Counted from the first letter of the stretch, positions 1 through 8,469 are shown. The stretch is 64,000 bases of DNA from Paraburkholderia sp. DHOC27 (GCF_003429005.1 NZ_QVQV01000007.1:310001-374000), one strand, 5' to 3'. Numbers and translations: made by a program. Notes: a model not told the origin generated them from the sequence alone.

Positions 1-31
1 GCAGCGCAGATTTCGTCGAATCCTCGATTGA

Positions 32-62
32 AACAAAAAAAAGCCCGCAAAATTGCGGGCTT
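32..62 (-). terminator. Intrinsic terminator downstream of guaA
   Basis: Read on the minus strand, an 8-bp stem (AAGCCCGC / GCGGGCTT) with a 6-base A/T apex that can pair further is followed directly by TTTTTTGTTT. It lies about 45 bases after the guaA stop, so it most likely ends the guaB-guaA transcript. Confidence 0.85.
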
Positions 63-105
63 GGTCTTTACTTCCTGACGTTATCGAGTTGCACCACAGT
101 GGCGC

Positions 106-1689
106 TCACTCCCACTCAATCGTCGCCGGCGGCTTTCCCGAGATGTCATACACGACGCGGTTGATCCCCCGCACTTCGTTGATGATCCGGTTCGACACGT
201 GGCCCAGCAGTTCATGCGGCAGATGCGCCCAGTGCGCAGTCATGAAGTCCAGCGTCTGCACGGCGCGCAACGCCACGACGTACTCATAGGTACGCCCATC
301 GCCCATCACGCCCACGCTCTTCACCGGCAGGAACACCGCGAAGGCCTGGCTCGTCAGGTCGTACCATGACTTGCCGGTTTCCTTGTCGATGAAGGTGCGC
401 AGCGTCTCGATGAAAATCGCGTCCGCGCGGCGCAGCAGATCCGCAAAATCACGCTTCACTTCGCCGAGAATCCGCACGCCCAGACCCGGGCCCGGGAACG
501 GGTGGCGATACACCATCGCCGGCGGCAGACCCAGCTTCACGCCCAGTTCGCGCACTTCGTCCTTGAACAGTTCGCGCAGCGGTTCGAGCAGCTTGAGATT
601 CAGCGTCTCCGGCAAGCCGCCCACGTTGTGGTGGCTCTTGATGGTCTGCGTGGCCTTCTTGCCCTTGCCGGCCGATTCGATCACGTCCGGATAGATCGTG
701 CCCTGCGCGAGCCACTTCGCATCCGTCAGCTTGCCCGCTTCTGTCTGGAACACTTCCACGAATTCCGCGCCGATGATCTTGCGCTTCGCTTCGGGATCGG
801 TCACACCAGCGAGCTTCGAGAGAAACACTTCGCTCGCGTCGACGTGAATCACCTTGACGCCAAGGTGATCGGCAAACGTCGCCATCACCTGCTCGGCTTC
901 GTTCAGACGCAGCAGGCCGTGATCGACGAACACGCACGTGAGTTGATCGCCAATCGCGCGATGCAGCAGCGCTGCCGCCACCGACGAATCCACGCCACCC
1001 GAGAGGCCGAGGATTACGTGCTCTTTGCCCACCTGCTCGCGAATCTTCGCGACCGCCTCATCGACGTAATGGCCCATCTCCCAATCGGGTTGCGCGCCGC
1101 AGATCTTCAGCACGAAGCGCTCGAGCATGGCGCGCCCCTGCACCGTGTGCGTGACTTCCGGGTGCCATTGCAGGCCATAGAAATGACGCGTCTCGTCGGC
1201 CATCGCGGCGATCGGACACGATTCGGTGGACGCCATCAACTGGAAGCCCGGCGGCATTTCCAGCACCTTGTCGCCGTGGCTCATCCACACCTTCAACATG
1301 CCGTGGCCTTCCGGCGTCGTGAAATCGCTGATGCCTTCCAGCAGGCTCGTATGATTGCGCGCCCGCACTTCGGCATAACCGAATTCGCGCAGATGGCCGT
1401 TGTCCACCTTGCCGCCGAGCTGCTCGGCCATCGCCTGCATGCCGTAGCAAATGCCGAGCACCGGCACGCCAAGTTCGAACACCGCTTGCGGTACGCGCGG
1501 CGTGTCGGTCTCGGTGACCGAACTCGGGCCGCCGGAGAGGATCACGCCCTTCGGCGCAAAGTCGCGAATGAACGCGGCGTCCACATCGTACGGATGGATT
1601 TCCGAGTACACGTTCGCCTCGCGGACGCGACGTGCAATCAGTTGGGTGACTTGCGAACCGAAGTCGAGAATCAGGATCTTGTCATGCAT
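106..1689 (-). CDS. guaA: GMP synthase (glutamine-hydrolysing)
   Basis: Converts XMP, ATP and glutamine to GMP, the last step of guanine nucleotide synthesis, in the cytosol. The 527-residue product has the class I amidotransferase domain first (nucleophile Cys81 in GICYGMQ; His176 and Glu178 in QWHPE), then the ATP pyrophosphatase domain with its P-loop LSGGVDSS near residue 229, and the C-terminal dimerisation domain ending in IEWE. Full length for the family. The start MHDKILILDFGSQ at 1689 is chosen because homologues begin there; an in-frame TTG-ATG at 1707/1704 would add six residues, and no clear Shine-Dalgarno separates the choices. It follows guaB and a small membrane-protein gene on the same strand; paired hairpins lie in the gap just upstream. 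Confidence 0.97.
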   Translation of the reverse strand: MHDKILILDFGSQVTQLIARRVREANVYSEIHPYDVDAAFIRDFAPKGVILSGGPSSVTETDTPRVPQAVFELGVPVLGICYGMQAMAEQLGGKVDNGHLREFGYAEVRARNHTSLLEGISDFTTPEGHGMLKVWMSHGDKVLEMPPGFQLMASTESCPIAAMADETRHFYGLQWHPEVTHTVQGRAMLERFVLKICGAQPDWEMGHYVDEAVAKIREQVGKEHVILGLSGGVDSSVAAALLHRAIGDQLTCVFVDHGLLRLNEAEQVMATFADHLGVKVIHVDASEVFLSKLAGVTDPEAKRKIIGAEFVEVFQTEAGKLTDAKWLAQGTIYPDVIESAGKGKKATQTIKSHHNVGGLPETLNLKLLEPLRELFKDEVRELGVKLGLPPAMVYRHPFPGPGLGVRILGEVKRDFADLLRRADAIFIETLRTFIDKETGKSWYDLTSQAFAVFLPVKSVGVMGDGRTYEYVVALRAVQTLDFMTAHWAHLPHELLGHVSNRIINEVRGINRVVYDISGKPPATIEWE

Positions 1690-1726
1690 GGCAGCGGACG
1701 GCATCAAAAGTGAACGAATAAGGAAA

Positions 1727-1759
1727 GCCGCGCACGTGGCGCGGCGTTGAATGCAACGC
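1727..1759 (-). promoter_or_regulatory. Tandem hairpins in the guaA leader
   Basis: Two perfect inverted repeats sit side by side about 40-70 bases before guaA: GCGTTG-4-CAACGC (1744-1759), then GCCGCGC with a 5-base ACGTG-type loop (1727-1745). In the minus-strand RNA the second stem is followed by UUUCCUUAUU, a poor but possible U-tract. They could attenuate read-through from guaB, or simply be stable structure. Function is inference. Confidence 0.4.
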
Positions 1760-1886
1760 TGCCCGACCTCTCAGGCCGCTCTGGCCTGGATGAGCAGCAC
1801 GATGTCTGGAAGCGAACCGGCGTGCCGTGAAGCACGCGTGCAGACGGAAACCGGGGGCAACGGCAAGTGGCGTGAAAAACTTGCCC

Positions 1887-2603
1887 TCAGCCATGAAACG
1901 GTGGCCGCGGCGCGCCCGGTGCATCCGCAGCGGAATTGCGTGCGTCAGTGTCGCTCGCCGAGAGCGGCGCCTTGCGGTCGCCGGCCAGATAATCGGCTTC
2001 CACGGGACGGGTGCTTGCCGCGCTGGCCGGCGTGACCGGCATGACAGGACGCGTGACCGGCGACACCACCGGATCGAGCACAGGCTCGACCACCGGTTCG
2101 GTACGCACAGCCCGATAGCCCACCGCGTCACGCCCTCTGGCCGCGTCTTTCGCCGCCTGGCGCTCAGCACGCTCGGCCGCTGCGGCTTCCGTGACACGCA
2201 GCCGTTCGCGACGCCGCACCACACGCGTGAGCCGCACGCCGCCAAGACCGACCACCACCAGCAGCACACCCGCCGACACCGCCACCAGCTGGCCGAAGCC
2301 GGTCAGCTCAGGGCGGTGCAGGCCGATCAGCCAGACCAGCATCAGCAGGCCCGTCAGCCAGTTCACATGCCCGACGACCTTGGCGACCGTGGTGGTCAGC
2401 GCGCCGTCGATCGAGGCATGGAACGCCAGCCACGCGAGACCGATCAGCGCGATGCCCAGCCCTTGCCCAACCAGCGTGGGCTCGGTCTGCACGAGCTGCA
2501 AGGCGTTGTACAGCGAGGTCCACGGCGTCAGCAGAAACAGCAGACCGAAGGCCAGCAACAGCAAGGCATCGATGATCAGGATGGCGCGCAGCAGCGGCTT
2601 CAT
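1887..2603 (-). CDS. Small integral membrane protein between guaB and guaA, function unknown
   Basis: I do not recognise a named family. The 238-residue protein has about four hydrophobic segments in its first half (roughly residues 5-25, 45-65, 80-100 and 107-127), then an Arg-rich stretch (VVRRRERLR) and an Ala/Pro/Arg-rich tail of about 100 residues that looks disordered and, by the positive-inside rule, cytoplasmic. Its ATG lies 5 bases after the guaB stop, so it is almost certainly cotranscribed and perhaps translationally coupled with guaB. A role in purine metabolism is not implied by the sequence; the position alone suggests shared expression. Coding status is well supported by spacing and the membrane pattern. 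Confidence 0.8.
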   Translation of the reverse strand: MKPLLRAILIIDALLLLAFGLLFLLTPWTSLYNALQLVQTEPTLVGQGLGIALIGLAWLAFHASIDGALTTTVAKVVGHVNWLTGLLMLVWLIGLHRPELTGFGQLVAVSAGVLLVVVGLGGVRLTRVVRRRERLRVTEAAAAERAERQAAKDAARGRDAVGYRAVRTEPVVEPVLDPVVSPVTRPVMPVTPASAASTRPVEADYLAGDRKAPLSASDTDARNSAADAPGAPRPPFHG

Positions 2604-2608
2604 AGGCG

Positions 2609-4069
2609 TTAGTCCACGTGGTAGTTGGGCGCTTCCTTGGTGATCTGCACGTCATGCACGTGCGACTCGCGCAGGCCGGCACCGGTGATCTGCACGAACT
2701 CGGCCTTGTCGTTCATCTCGGCGATGGTGCGGCAGCCGCAGTAACCCATGCTGGCGCGCACGCCGCCGATCAACTGGAACAGGATGGCGTTCACCGAACC
2801 CTTGTACGCCACGCGGCCTTCGATGCCTTCCGGCACCAGCTTGTCGATGTTCGCCGAGTTGTCCTGGAAGTAGCGGTCTGCTGCGCCGTCCTTCATCGCG
2901 CCGACCGAACCCATGCCACGGTACGACTTGTACTGACGGCCCTGGTACAGGAACACGTCGCCCGGCGCTTCTTCCGTGCCGGCGAACATGCTGCCCATCA
3001 TCACGGCATTCGCGCCGGCGGCCAGCGCCTTGCTGATGTCGCCGGAGAAGCGCACGCCACCGTCTGCGATGACCGGCACGCCGGTGCCCTTGAGCGCTTC
3101 CGACACGTTGGCAATGGCCGTGACCTGCGGCACGCCCACACCCGCGACGATACGCGTGGTACAGATCGAGCCCGGGCCGATGCCCACCTTCACGCCGTCC
3201 GCGCCGTATTCGACCAGCGCCTTCGCTGCGTCGGCAGTGGCGATGTTGCCGCCAATCACTTCCACGTGCGGGAAGGTCTTCTTGACCCAGCGCACGCGCT
3301 CGAGCACGCCCTTGCTGTGACCGTGCGCCGTATCCACGACGATCACGTCGACGCCCGCCTGCACCAGCAGCGTGACGCGCTCTTCGTTGTCTTCACCCAC
3401 GCCCACTGCGGCGCCCGCGCGCAGCTTGCCGTGTTCGTCCTTGCAGGCGTCCGGGTGTTCGGTCTGCTTGGTGATGTCTTTCACCGTCATCAGACCGCGC
3501 AGTTCGAACGAGTCGTTGATGACCAGCACGCGTTCCAGCCGGTGGCTGTGCATCAGCGCCTTGGCTTCGGCGAGCGGCGTGCCTTCCTTGACGGTGACGA
3601 GGCGCTCGCGCGGCGTCATGATGTTGCGCACCGGTTCGTCCAGACGCTCTTCGAAGCGCAGGTCGCGGTTGGTGACGATACCGATGAGTTGCGCGCCTTC
3701 AACGACCGGGAAGCCCGAAATGCCATGCTGACGGGACAGCGCAATCACGTCGCGCACCTTCATTTGCGGCGGCACCGTGATCGGATCGCGCACCACGCCC
3801 GATTCGAAACGCTTCACCTTGGCCACTTCCCGCGCCTGTTCAGCCGGCGTCAGGTTCTTGTGGATGATGCCCACGCCACCCATTTGCGCCATCGCAATGG
3901 CCAGACGGGCTTCGGTGACGGTGTCCATGGCGGCGGACACGAGGGGCATGTTCAGGGAAATGTTGCGGGTCAGCCGGGTTTTGAGGCTGGTGTCGCGCGG
4001 CAGAACGTCGGAGAAGGCCGGGACGAGGAGCACGTCATCGAACGTGAGTGCTGTTTGGATCAGACGCAT
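2609..4069 (-). CDS. guaB: IMP dehydrogenase
   Basis: Oxidises IMP to XMP with NAD+, the committed step toward GMP. The 486 residues form the usual TIM barrel interrupted by a tandem CBS (Bateman) module at about residues 95-205. The catalytic loop GPGSICTTR places the nucleophile at Cys303, and the N-terminal TFDDVLLVPAFS motif is intact. Normal length. The start at 4069 has an AGGA six bases upstream and lies about 20 bases after a good promoter. First gene of guaB-(membrane protein)-guaA. Confidence 0.98.
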   Translation of the reverse strand: MRLIQTALTFDDVLLVPAFSDVLPRDTSLKTRLTRNISLNMPLVSAAMDTVTEARLAIAMAQMGGVGIIHKNLTPAEQAREVAKVKRFESGVVRDPITVPPQMKVRDVIALSRQHGISGFPVVEGAQLIGIVTNRDLRFEERLDEPVRNIMTPRERLVTVKEGTPLAEAKALMHSHRLERVLVINDSFELRGLMTVKDITKQTEHPDACKDEHGKLRAGAAVGVGEDNEERVTLLVQAGVDVIVVDTAHGHSKGVLERVRWVKKTFPHVEVIGGNIATADAAKALVEYGADGVKVGIGPGSICTTRIVAGVGVPQVTAIANVSEALKGTGVPVIADGGVRFSGDISKALAAGANAVMMGSMFAGTEEAPGDVFLYQGRQYKSYRGMGSVGAMKDGAADRYFQDNSANIDKLVPEGIEGRVAYKGSVNAILFQLIGGVRASMGYCGCRTIAEMNDKAEFVQITGAGLRESHVHDVQITKEAPNYHVD

Positions 4070-4095
4070 GGCAAATCCTATAGGCGCAAAAGCGA

Positions 4096-4124
4096 ATTAT
4101 ACGCGATACCTCCACGGTTTTCAC
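4096..4124 (-). promoter_or_regulatory. Sigma-70-type promoter of guaB
   Basis: On the minus strand a perfect -10 TATAAT (4096-4101) is preceded by GTGAAA (4119-4124; four of six consensus bases) with a 17-base spacer. Transcription would start near 4089, giving a leader of about 20 bases before guaB. The rest of the 4070-4370 spacer holds no gene I can support. Confidence 0.7.
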
Positions 4125-4370
4125 TGCACGAACAGCAGCTTAGCGAATTTCCCGCGGCTTTCCAGGGTCTTTCCAGACAGTTTCGGCGGGCGAATTTCGC
4201 TTCGCCGTTCGGGTCGGGTTCAATCGGGTTTCGTTTGCGCGTTCGAATGTGCCGGCAAGCCCGGCGCCCGCCATTGCGCAAGCCTTGCAGTGCAGAATGA
4301 AACAAGACACCCACCCGCCCGAACGGGTAACCTGCGCAACCGTTCAGTTTTTTTCAGGTTGGAGCAGTTC

Positions 4371-5348
4371 ATGCAGCGTGGTGTGGCTTACGGCGTCATG
4401 GCCGGGGCGTTGTGGGGCATGGTGTTTCTGGTGCCGCGGATGTTGCCCGATTTTTCCCCGCTGCTCCTCAGCGCGGGTCGCTACACCATGTACGGCCTCG
4501 TCTCGCTGGCCGCCGCGCTGCCCGTGGCGCGCTCGCTGCGCGCCCGTCTGACGCGCGCCGACCTCGCCGCCCTCATCAAGCTCGCGCTGGCGGGCAACCT
4601 GCTCTACTACGTGCTGCTGACGAGCGCGGTCCACCTGATCGGCATTGCGCCGGCCTCGCTGATCGTCGGCGTGCTGCCCGTCACCATCACGCTGCTCGGC
4701 CAGCGCGACCACGGCGCGGTGCCGCTCGCGCGGCTGGCGTGGCCGCTCGTCATGGTGGTGGCTGGCATTGCCTGTATCAACGTGGATGTGTTTACGGCAG
4801 TTGCCGACGGCGCCCCCACCGGCGTGCTGACGAAGCTCGCCGGGCTCGCCTGCGCGATCGGCGCGCTCGCCTGCTGGACCTGGTTTGCGATCGAAAACGC
4901 CCGTTACCTGCAGCGTCAGACGCATTTCAGCGGCAACGAATGGTCGGTGCTGTGGGGCGTGGTGACGGGGGTGCTCGGCGCGTCGCTGTGGCTCGTGATC
5001 GGCCTGCTGCCGGCCGGCAGTGTCCAGACTGCCGTCGCGGGAGAGCGCTGGCAGACCTTCTGGCTGCTCAACCTGGGGCTCGCGATCGGCGCGTCCTGGC
5101 TCGGCAACGGTCTGTGGAATGCCGCCTCCAAGCGGCTGCCATTGACGCTATCAGGTCAGATGATCGTGTTCGAAACGCTGTTCGCGCTGCTTTATGCGTT
5201 CATTTACGATCACCGGCTGCCCCGCCCGCTGGAAATGGCCGCGATCGCGCTGCTGGTGGCCGGCGTGAGCTGGTCGGTGCGCCAGCACGCGGGTGATGAT
5301 GCCGATAGCGCTTCAATCGAGGACAAGGCGCAGGCGTCCGCGCATTGA
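4371..5348 (+). CDS. EamA/DMT-superfamily transporter
   Basis: A 325-residue inner-membrane protein with about ten hydrophobic segments arranged as two five-helix EamA halves (first half begins GVMAGALWGMVFLVPRML, second around residue 160). Members export amino acids, metabolites or drugs; the substrate cannot be read from sequence. The start at 4371 is chosen because it opens directly into the first helix and has GGAGCAG about five bases upstream; a longer frame extends upstream but overlaps guaB antisense and has no membrane character. It is monocistronic, divergent from guaB and convergent with rnfH. Confidence 0.88.
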   Translation: MQRGVAYGVMAGALWGMVFLVPRMLPDFSPLLLSAGRYTMYGLVSLAAALPVARSLRARLTRADLAALIKLALAGNLLYYVLLTSAVHLIGIAPASLIVGVLPVTITLLGQRDHGAVPLARLAWPLVMVVAGIACINVDVFTAVADGAPTGVLTKLAGLACAIGALACWTWFAIENARYLQRQTHFSGNEWSVLWGVVTGVLGASLWLVIGLLPAGSVQTAVAGERWQTFWLLNLGLAIGASWLGNGLWNAASKRLPLTLSGQMIVFETLFALLYAFIYDHRLPRPLEMAAIALLVAGVSWSVRQHAGDDADSASIEDKAQASAH

Positions 5349-5400
5349 TCGACATGGAGTGGACGGGCGTCCTGGCAGATCTGGGCCACCGCCGCCCAAG

Positions 5401-5430
5401 GCCGAGGCTGAAGCCGAAGCCGAAGCCGAC
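5401..5430. repeat. Hexanucleotide repeat GCCGAA
   Basis: Five consecutive 6-base units (GCCGAG, GCTGAA, GCCGAA, GCCGAA, GCCGAC) in the short spacer between the stop of the EamA gene and the convergent stop of rnfH. It codes for nothing that I can support. Confidence 0.7.
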
Positions 5431-5437
5431 TACGCTG

Positions 5438-5773
5438 CTAGCGCGAGTCGCGGTTCGTCCACCGGCGCCCTTCTATTGAACCCGCCTTGCGGGTCTTCTC
5501 GACGCGCCGCTGGCGCGCCGCTTTCGGGTCGATGATCAACGGACGATAGATCTCGACGCGGTCATGGTCGGCAAGCACCGCATCGAGCGTCTTGAGCTTG
5601 CCGAACACACCCACCTTCTGTTCGGCCAGATTGATCTGCGGATAGCGCTGGAGGATGCCGCTCGCGTCCACCGCCTGTTGCACGGTGGCGCCTTCGGGCA
5701 ACGTGAGCGCAAGCAGCGCCTGATCGCCGCCTGGCAGCGCGTAGCAGACTTCGATCGACAGCAGCGCGCTCAT
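5438..5773 (-). CDS. rnfH: RnfH-family beta-grasp (ubiquitin-like) protein
   Basis: The 111-residue protein matches the RnfH/UPF0125 family (LSIEVCYALPG...; ...DAVLADHDRVEIYRPLIIDPKAARQRR). The core of about 95 residues is a beta-grasp fold; the C-terminus is basic and a little longer than usual. The biochemical role is unclear; in enterobacteria it was also named RatB without proven toxin function. Its ATG overlaps the ratA stop by four bases (ATGA), so the two are translationally coupled. The ratA-rnfH pair diverging from smpB is a conserved proteobacterial arrangement. Confidence 0.9.
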   Translation of the reverse strand: MSALLSIEVCYALPGGDQALLALTLPEGATVQQAVDASGILQRYPQINLAEQKVGVFGKLKTLDAVLADHDRVEIYRPLIIDPKAARQRRVEKTRKAGSIEGRRWTNRDSR

Positions 5774-6207
5774 GCCTTACCGTAGCGCTGGTCGGCGCGC
5801 TTCACGAACGATTCGACGAAGGTGTTGGCAATATGGCTGAACACCGGGCCAATGATCTTCTCGAGAATGATGTTGGTGAATTCGTAGTGCAACGCGAATT
5901 CGATCTTGCAGGCGTCTTCGCGCAACGCGGTGAAGCGCCAGTAGCCGGTGAACTTGCGAAACGGTCCGTCGGCAAACTCCATATCAATGCGCGTGGGCCG
6001 TTGCATGCTGTTACGCGTGGCAAAGTGCTGCTTGATGCCCTTGAAGTTGATGTCGATCTTTGCCTCCATGCCGTGCTCGTCCTGACGGCGAACCTCTACC
6101 CCGCCGCACCAGGGCAGGAAGTTGGGATAATCGGCGACATCGGTCACGAGGTCGAACATCTGTTCCGCCGAATGGCGTATCAACACGGTTTTCTGGACAT
6201 CTGCCAT
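5770..6207 (-). CDS. ratA: RatA/COQ10-type START (SRPBCC) domain protein
   Basis: A 145-residue single-domain protein of the polyketide-cyclase/START superfamily, with family hallmarks (DVADYPNFLPWC near residue 30; YWRF; LHYEFTNIILEKIIGPVF). Homologues are the bacterial Coq10-like proteins, thought to bind ubiquinone or similar lipids; the E. coli relative was reported to inhibit 70S ribosome association. Which applies here cannot be decided from sequence. I start at MADVQKTVLIRHSA (6207) because the domain begins at once; the seven extra residues in the longer frame are not conserved. First gene of ratA-rnfH, divergent from smpB with a 100-base spacer. Confidence 0.88.
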   Translation of the reverse strand: MADVQKTVLIRHSAEQMFDLVTDVADYPNFLPWCGGVEVRRQDEHGMEAKIDINFKGIKQHFATRNSMQRPTRIDMEFADGPFRKFTGYWRFTALREDACKIEFALHYEFTNIILEKIIGPVFSHIANTFVESFVKRADQRYGKA

Positions 6208-6265
6208 AAATTGGACAGCACGTGGCAAGGGTGGACAAGCGCCGCGGGCTTTCCTCGCCCCGCTT

Positions 6266-6274
6266 TGCTAAAAT
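6266..6274 (+). promoter_or_regulatory. Extended -10 element before smpB
   Basis: TGC-TAAAAT gives an extended -10 (TGnTAAAAT) in the 100-base spacer between ratA and smpB. No convincing -35 lies 17 bases upstream. Transcription would start about 30 bases before the smpB ATG. Confidence 0.45.
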
Positions 6275-6307
6275 CGTGATTTTAAACGAGTTGGGCACTT
6301 TCCATTC

Positions 6308-6754
6308 ATGAGCATCATAGACAACAGAAAAGCCTTCTACGACTATTCGGTCGAAGAACGCTACGAAGCAGGGCTCGTGCTCGAAGGATGGGAGGTCAAG
6401 GCATTGCGCGCCGGCCGCGGGCAGATCAAGGAAGGCTATGTGGTCATCAAGAACAACGAACTGTTCCTGATCGGCACGCATATCAGCCCGCTACCCGAGG
6501 CCTCCACCCATATTTCGCCGGACCCCGTGCGCACCCGCAAACTGCTGCTGCATAGCGAGGAAATCAGCAAGCTGATCGGCAAGGTCGAGCAACGTGGTTA
6601 TACGCTCGTGCCGTTGAATTTTCATTACAAGGGCGGCCGCGTCAAATGCGAGATCGGTCTTGCGAAGGGCAAGAAGCTGCACGACAAACGCGAAACCGAA
6701 AAGAAGCGCGACTGGGAACGCGAGAAGGCGCGGTTGATGCGCACGCCGACCTGA
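6308..6754 (+). CDS. smpB: SsrA-binding protein SmpB
   Basis: Binds tmRNA (SsrA) and carries it into stalled ribosomes for trans-translation. The 148-residue protein is full length: the beta-barrel begins NRKAFYDYSVEERYEAGLVLEGWEVKALRAG, and the basic tail (KGKKLHDKRETEKKRDWEREKARL) is the part that follows the mRNA channel. It is divergent from ratA and followed after about 50 bases by a strong terminator, so it is probably monocistronic. The ssrA gene is not in this window. Confidence 0.98.
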   Translation: MSIIDNRKAFYDYSVEERYEAGLVLEGWEVKALRAGRGQIKEGYVVIKNNELFLIGTHISPLPEASTHISPDPVRTRKLLLHSEEISKLIGKVEQRGYTLVPLNFHYKGGRVKCEIGLAKGKKLHDKRETEKKRDWEREKARLMRTPT

Positions 6755-6805
6755 GCGGCAAGCTGTCTTTTGCCGACGAATGCTTTGCTGAAAAGCCCTG
6801 CTGAC

Positions 6806-6840
6806 AAAAAAAAGCCCGCGTGATTCGCGGGCCTTTTTGT
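6806..6840. terminator. Bidirectional terminator between smpB and the stomatin gene
   Basis: A perfect 7-bp stem GCCCGCG / CGCGGGC with loop TGATT, flanked by an A8 run on the left and CTTTTTGT on the right, so it can end transcription from both convergent genes. Confidence 0.9.
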
Positions 6841-6868
6841 TTGCACAGCGTGTGTGTTTGCGCAGTGC

Positions 6869-7801
6869 TCAACGCACCTCTGTAGCGCCCTTGCCCTTGT
6901 TCACGATGGTGAGCGCCGAAGCGATCATCGCGCTCATGTTCGACAGATCGCCCGGCACGATCAGCGTCGTGCCCTGCTTGGCCAGATTGCCGAACGCATT
7001 CACATATTGTTCGGCCACCTTCAGATTCACCGCCTCCATGCCGCCGGCCGACTGGATCGCCGCCGCAATCTTCTGGATGGCCTGCGAATTGGCCTCGGCG
7101 ACCGCCAGAATCGCCGCTGCCTGCCCCTGCGCCTGGTTGATCGCCGCCTGGCGCTCCCCCTCTGACTTCTGGATCGCCGCCTCGCGGCCACCCGAGGCGA
7201 TATTGATCTGCTCCTGCCTGCGCCCTTCCGAAGCCGCGATCAGCGCGCGCTTCTCACGTTCCGCGGTGATCTGCGCCTGCATGGCGTGCAGGATCTCCTT
7301 GGGCGGCGTCAAATCCTTGATTTCGTAACGCAGCACCTTGACGCCCCAGTTCGAGGCCGCTTCGTCGAGCGAGGACACGATGCTGTGATTGATGTAGTCG
7401 CGTTCTTCGAAGGTCTTGTCGAGTTCGAGCTTGCCGATCACCGAACGCAAGGTGGTCTGCGAGAGCTGGGTGATGGCGAAGACGAAATTGCTCGACCCGT
7501 AGGATGCCTTCATCGGGTCGGTGACCTGGAAATACAGCACGCCGTCCACCTGCAACTGCGTGTTGTCGCGCGTGATACAGACCTGGCTCGGCACGTCCAG
7601 CGGGATTTCCTTGAGCACGTGCTTGTAGGCGATGCGGTCGACGAACGGCACGACGAGGCTCAAGCCCGGCGTGAGCGTGGCGTGATAGCGGCCGAGCCGC
7701 TCCAGCACCCACGCATGTTGCTGCGGCACGATCTTGATGGTCTGCGCCGCGATGACGATCACGATGATGAGAAGCACTGCCCCGACGATAGTCGAATCCA
7801 T
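6869..7801 (-). CDS. SPFH/band 7 (stomatin-like) protein, QmcA type
   Basis: A 310-residue membrane-anchored scaffold protein. It has one N-terminal transmembrane segment (residues 5-22), the SPFH domain (PQQHAWVLERLGRYHATLTPGLSLVVPFVDRI... to about residue 170), an alanine/glutamate-rich coiled-coil stretch (about 180-260) and a short C-terminal region. Such proteins form large oligomeric rings or cages in the inner membrane and modulate proteases. An NfeD-type gene lies upstream on the same strand, the classic partnership. QmcA/YbbK is the closest assignment I can make. Confidence 0.9.
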   Translation of the reverse strand: MDSTIVGAVLLIIVIVIAAQTIKIVPQQHAWVLERLGRYHATLTPGLSLVVPFVDRIAYKHVLKEIPLDVPSQVCITRDNTQLQVDGVLYFQVTDPMKASYGSSNFVFAITQLSQTTLRSVIGKLELDKTFEERDYINHSIVSSLDEAASNWGVKVLRYEIKDLTPPKEILHAMQAQITAEREKRALIAASEGRRQEQINIASGGREAAIQKSEGERQAAINQAQGQAAAILAVAEANSQAIQKIAAAIQSAGGMEAVNLKVAEQYVNAFGNLAKQGTTLIVPGDLSNMSAMIASALTIVNKGKGATEVR

Positions 7802-7974
7802 AGTTGCTCCAGTTTCTGGTTTGAATTGTTATGTGGTGAGGCGGCGCTCTGCGAGGTTCCTGTTTTCGAGGCTCCTCAGGTTCCGCATCACTCCCCCGCC
7901 TGGCCCCGCGCCTGTGGGCCCGTTTTCATTTCCGCGCGTTCGCCACGCTTGCAAGGCGCGCGGCTCGCGCGCAT

Positions 7975-8424
7975 TCAGACCTGCACTGCGCGTTTGCTCG
8001 CCACGACGATCAGACGGCAACCGTCCAGTGCGCTGATTTCATAGAGCTTCGCGTCCTCCGGTTCGCCCGGCGCAAGCTCGACGTCCCATGCCGCGCCCCG
8101 ATAGTTCGCGCGGGCACGCCGGTCACGCCAGCCTGTAACCGCCAGCGTCTGACCGATATCCAGGTTCACGTCGGGATTGCGTGCGGCCACCGTGCGCGTG
8201 CGCGTCCTGCGTCCAAAACGCGAGCGCCGCAGCAGCACGACAGCCGCCAGCGCCACCAGCGCAGCGACGCCAAACTGCACGTCGGGTGTGGCCCCCGCGA
8301 TCCGCGCGAAGGCCGCCGCGATAAAGCCCAATGCGATCATCAGCAGATAGAAAGTGCCGCTCATCAACTCCAGCACGATGAGCACACCGGCTCCGATCCA
8401 CCAGAACAGTCCACCTGGCGCCAC
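7975..8424 (-). CDS. NfeD-family membrane protein
   Basis: A 149-residue partner of the SPFH protein downstream. It has two to three N-terminal hydrophobic segments (about residues 5-25, 27-45 and 48-68), then a soluble OB-fold domain (DIGQTLAVTGWRDRRARANYRGAAWDVELAPG). This is the short, non-peptidase NfeD form. The frame is open to a GTG at 8448, but that codon lies in the ppsA terminator hairpin. I prefer GTG 8424, which has GGAGGT just upstream and opens into the first helix. Exact role unknown; the pair probably acts in membrane protein quality control. Confidence 0.85.
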   Translation of the reverse strand: MAPGGLFWWIGAGVLIVLELMSGTFYLLMIALGFIAAAFARIAGATPDVQFGVAALVALAAVVLLRRSRFGRRTRTRTVAARNPDVNLDIGQTLAVTGWRDRRARANYRGAAWDVELAPGEPEDAKLYEISALDGCRLIVVASKRAVQV

Positions 8425-8442
8425 GTCGACCTCCACAAAGCA

Positions 8443-8469
8443 AAACACCCCGGATCCACCGGGGTGTTT
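8443..8469 (-). terminator. Terminator of ppsA
   Basis: A perfect 11-bp stem (AAACACCCCGG / CCGGGGTGTTT) with a 5-base loop; on the minus strand it is followed by TTTTGCTTT. It sits between the ppsA stop and the nfeD start. Confidence 0.85.

Noticed and set aside
8..30. Possible tRNA T-arm remnant
   Set aside because: A TTCG...AATCC-like string is present but there is no matching stem, acceptor end or CCA context in the visible bases.
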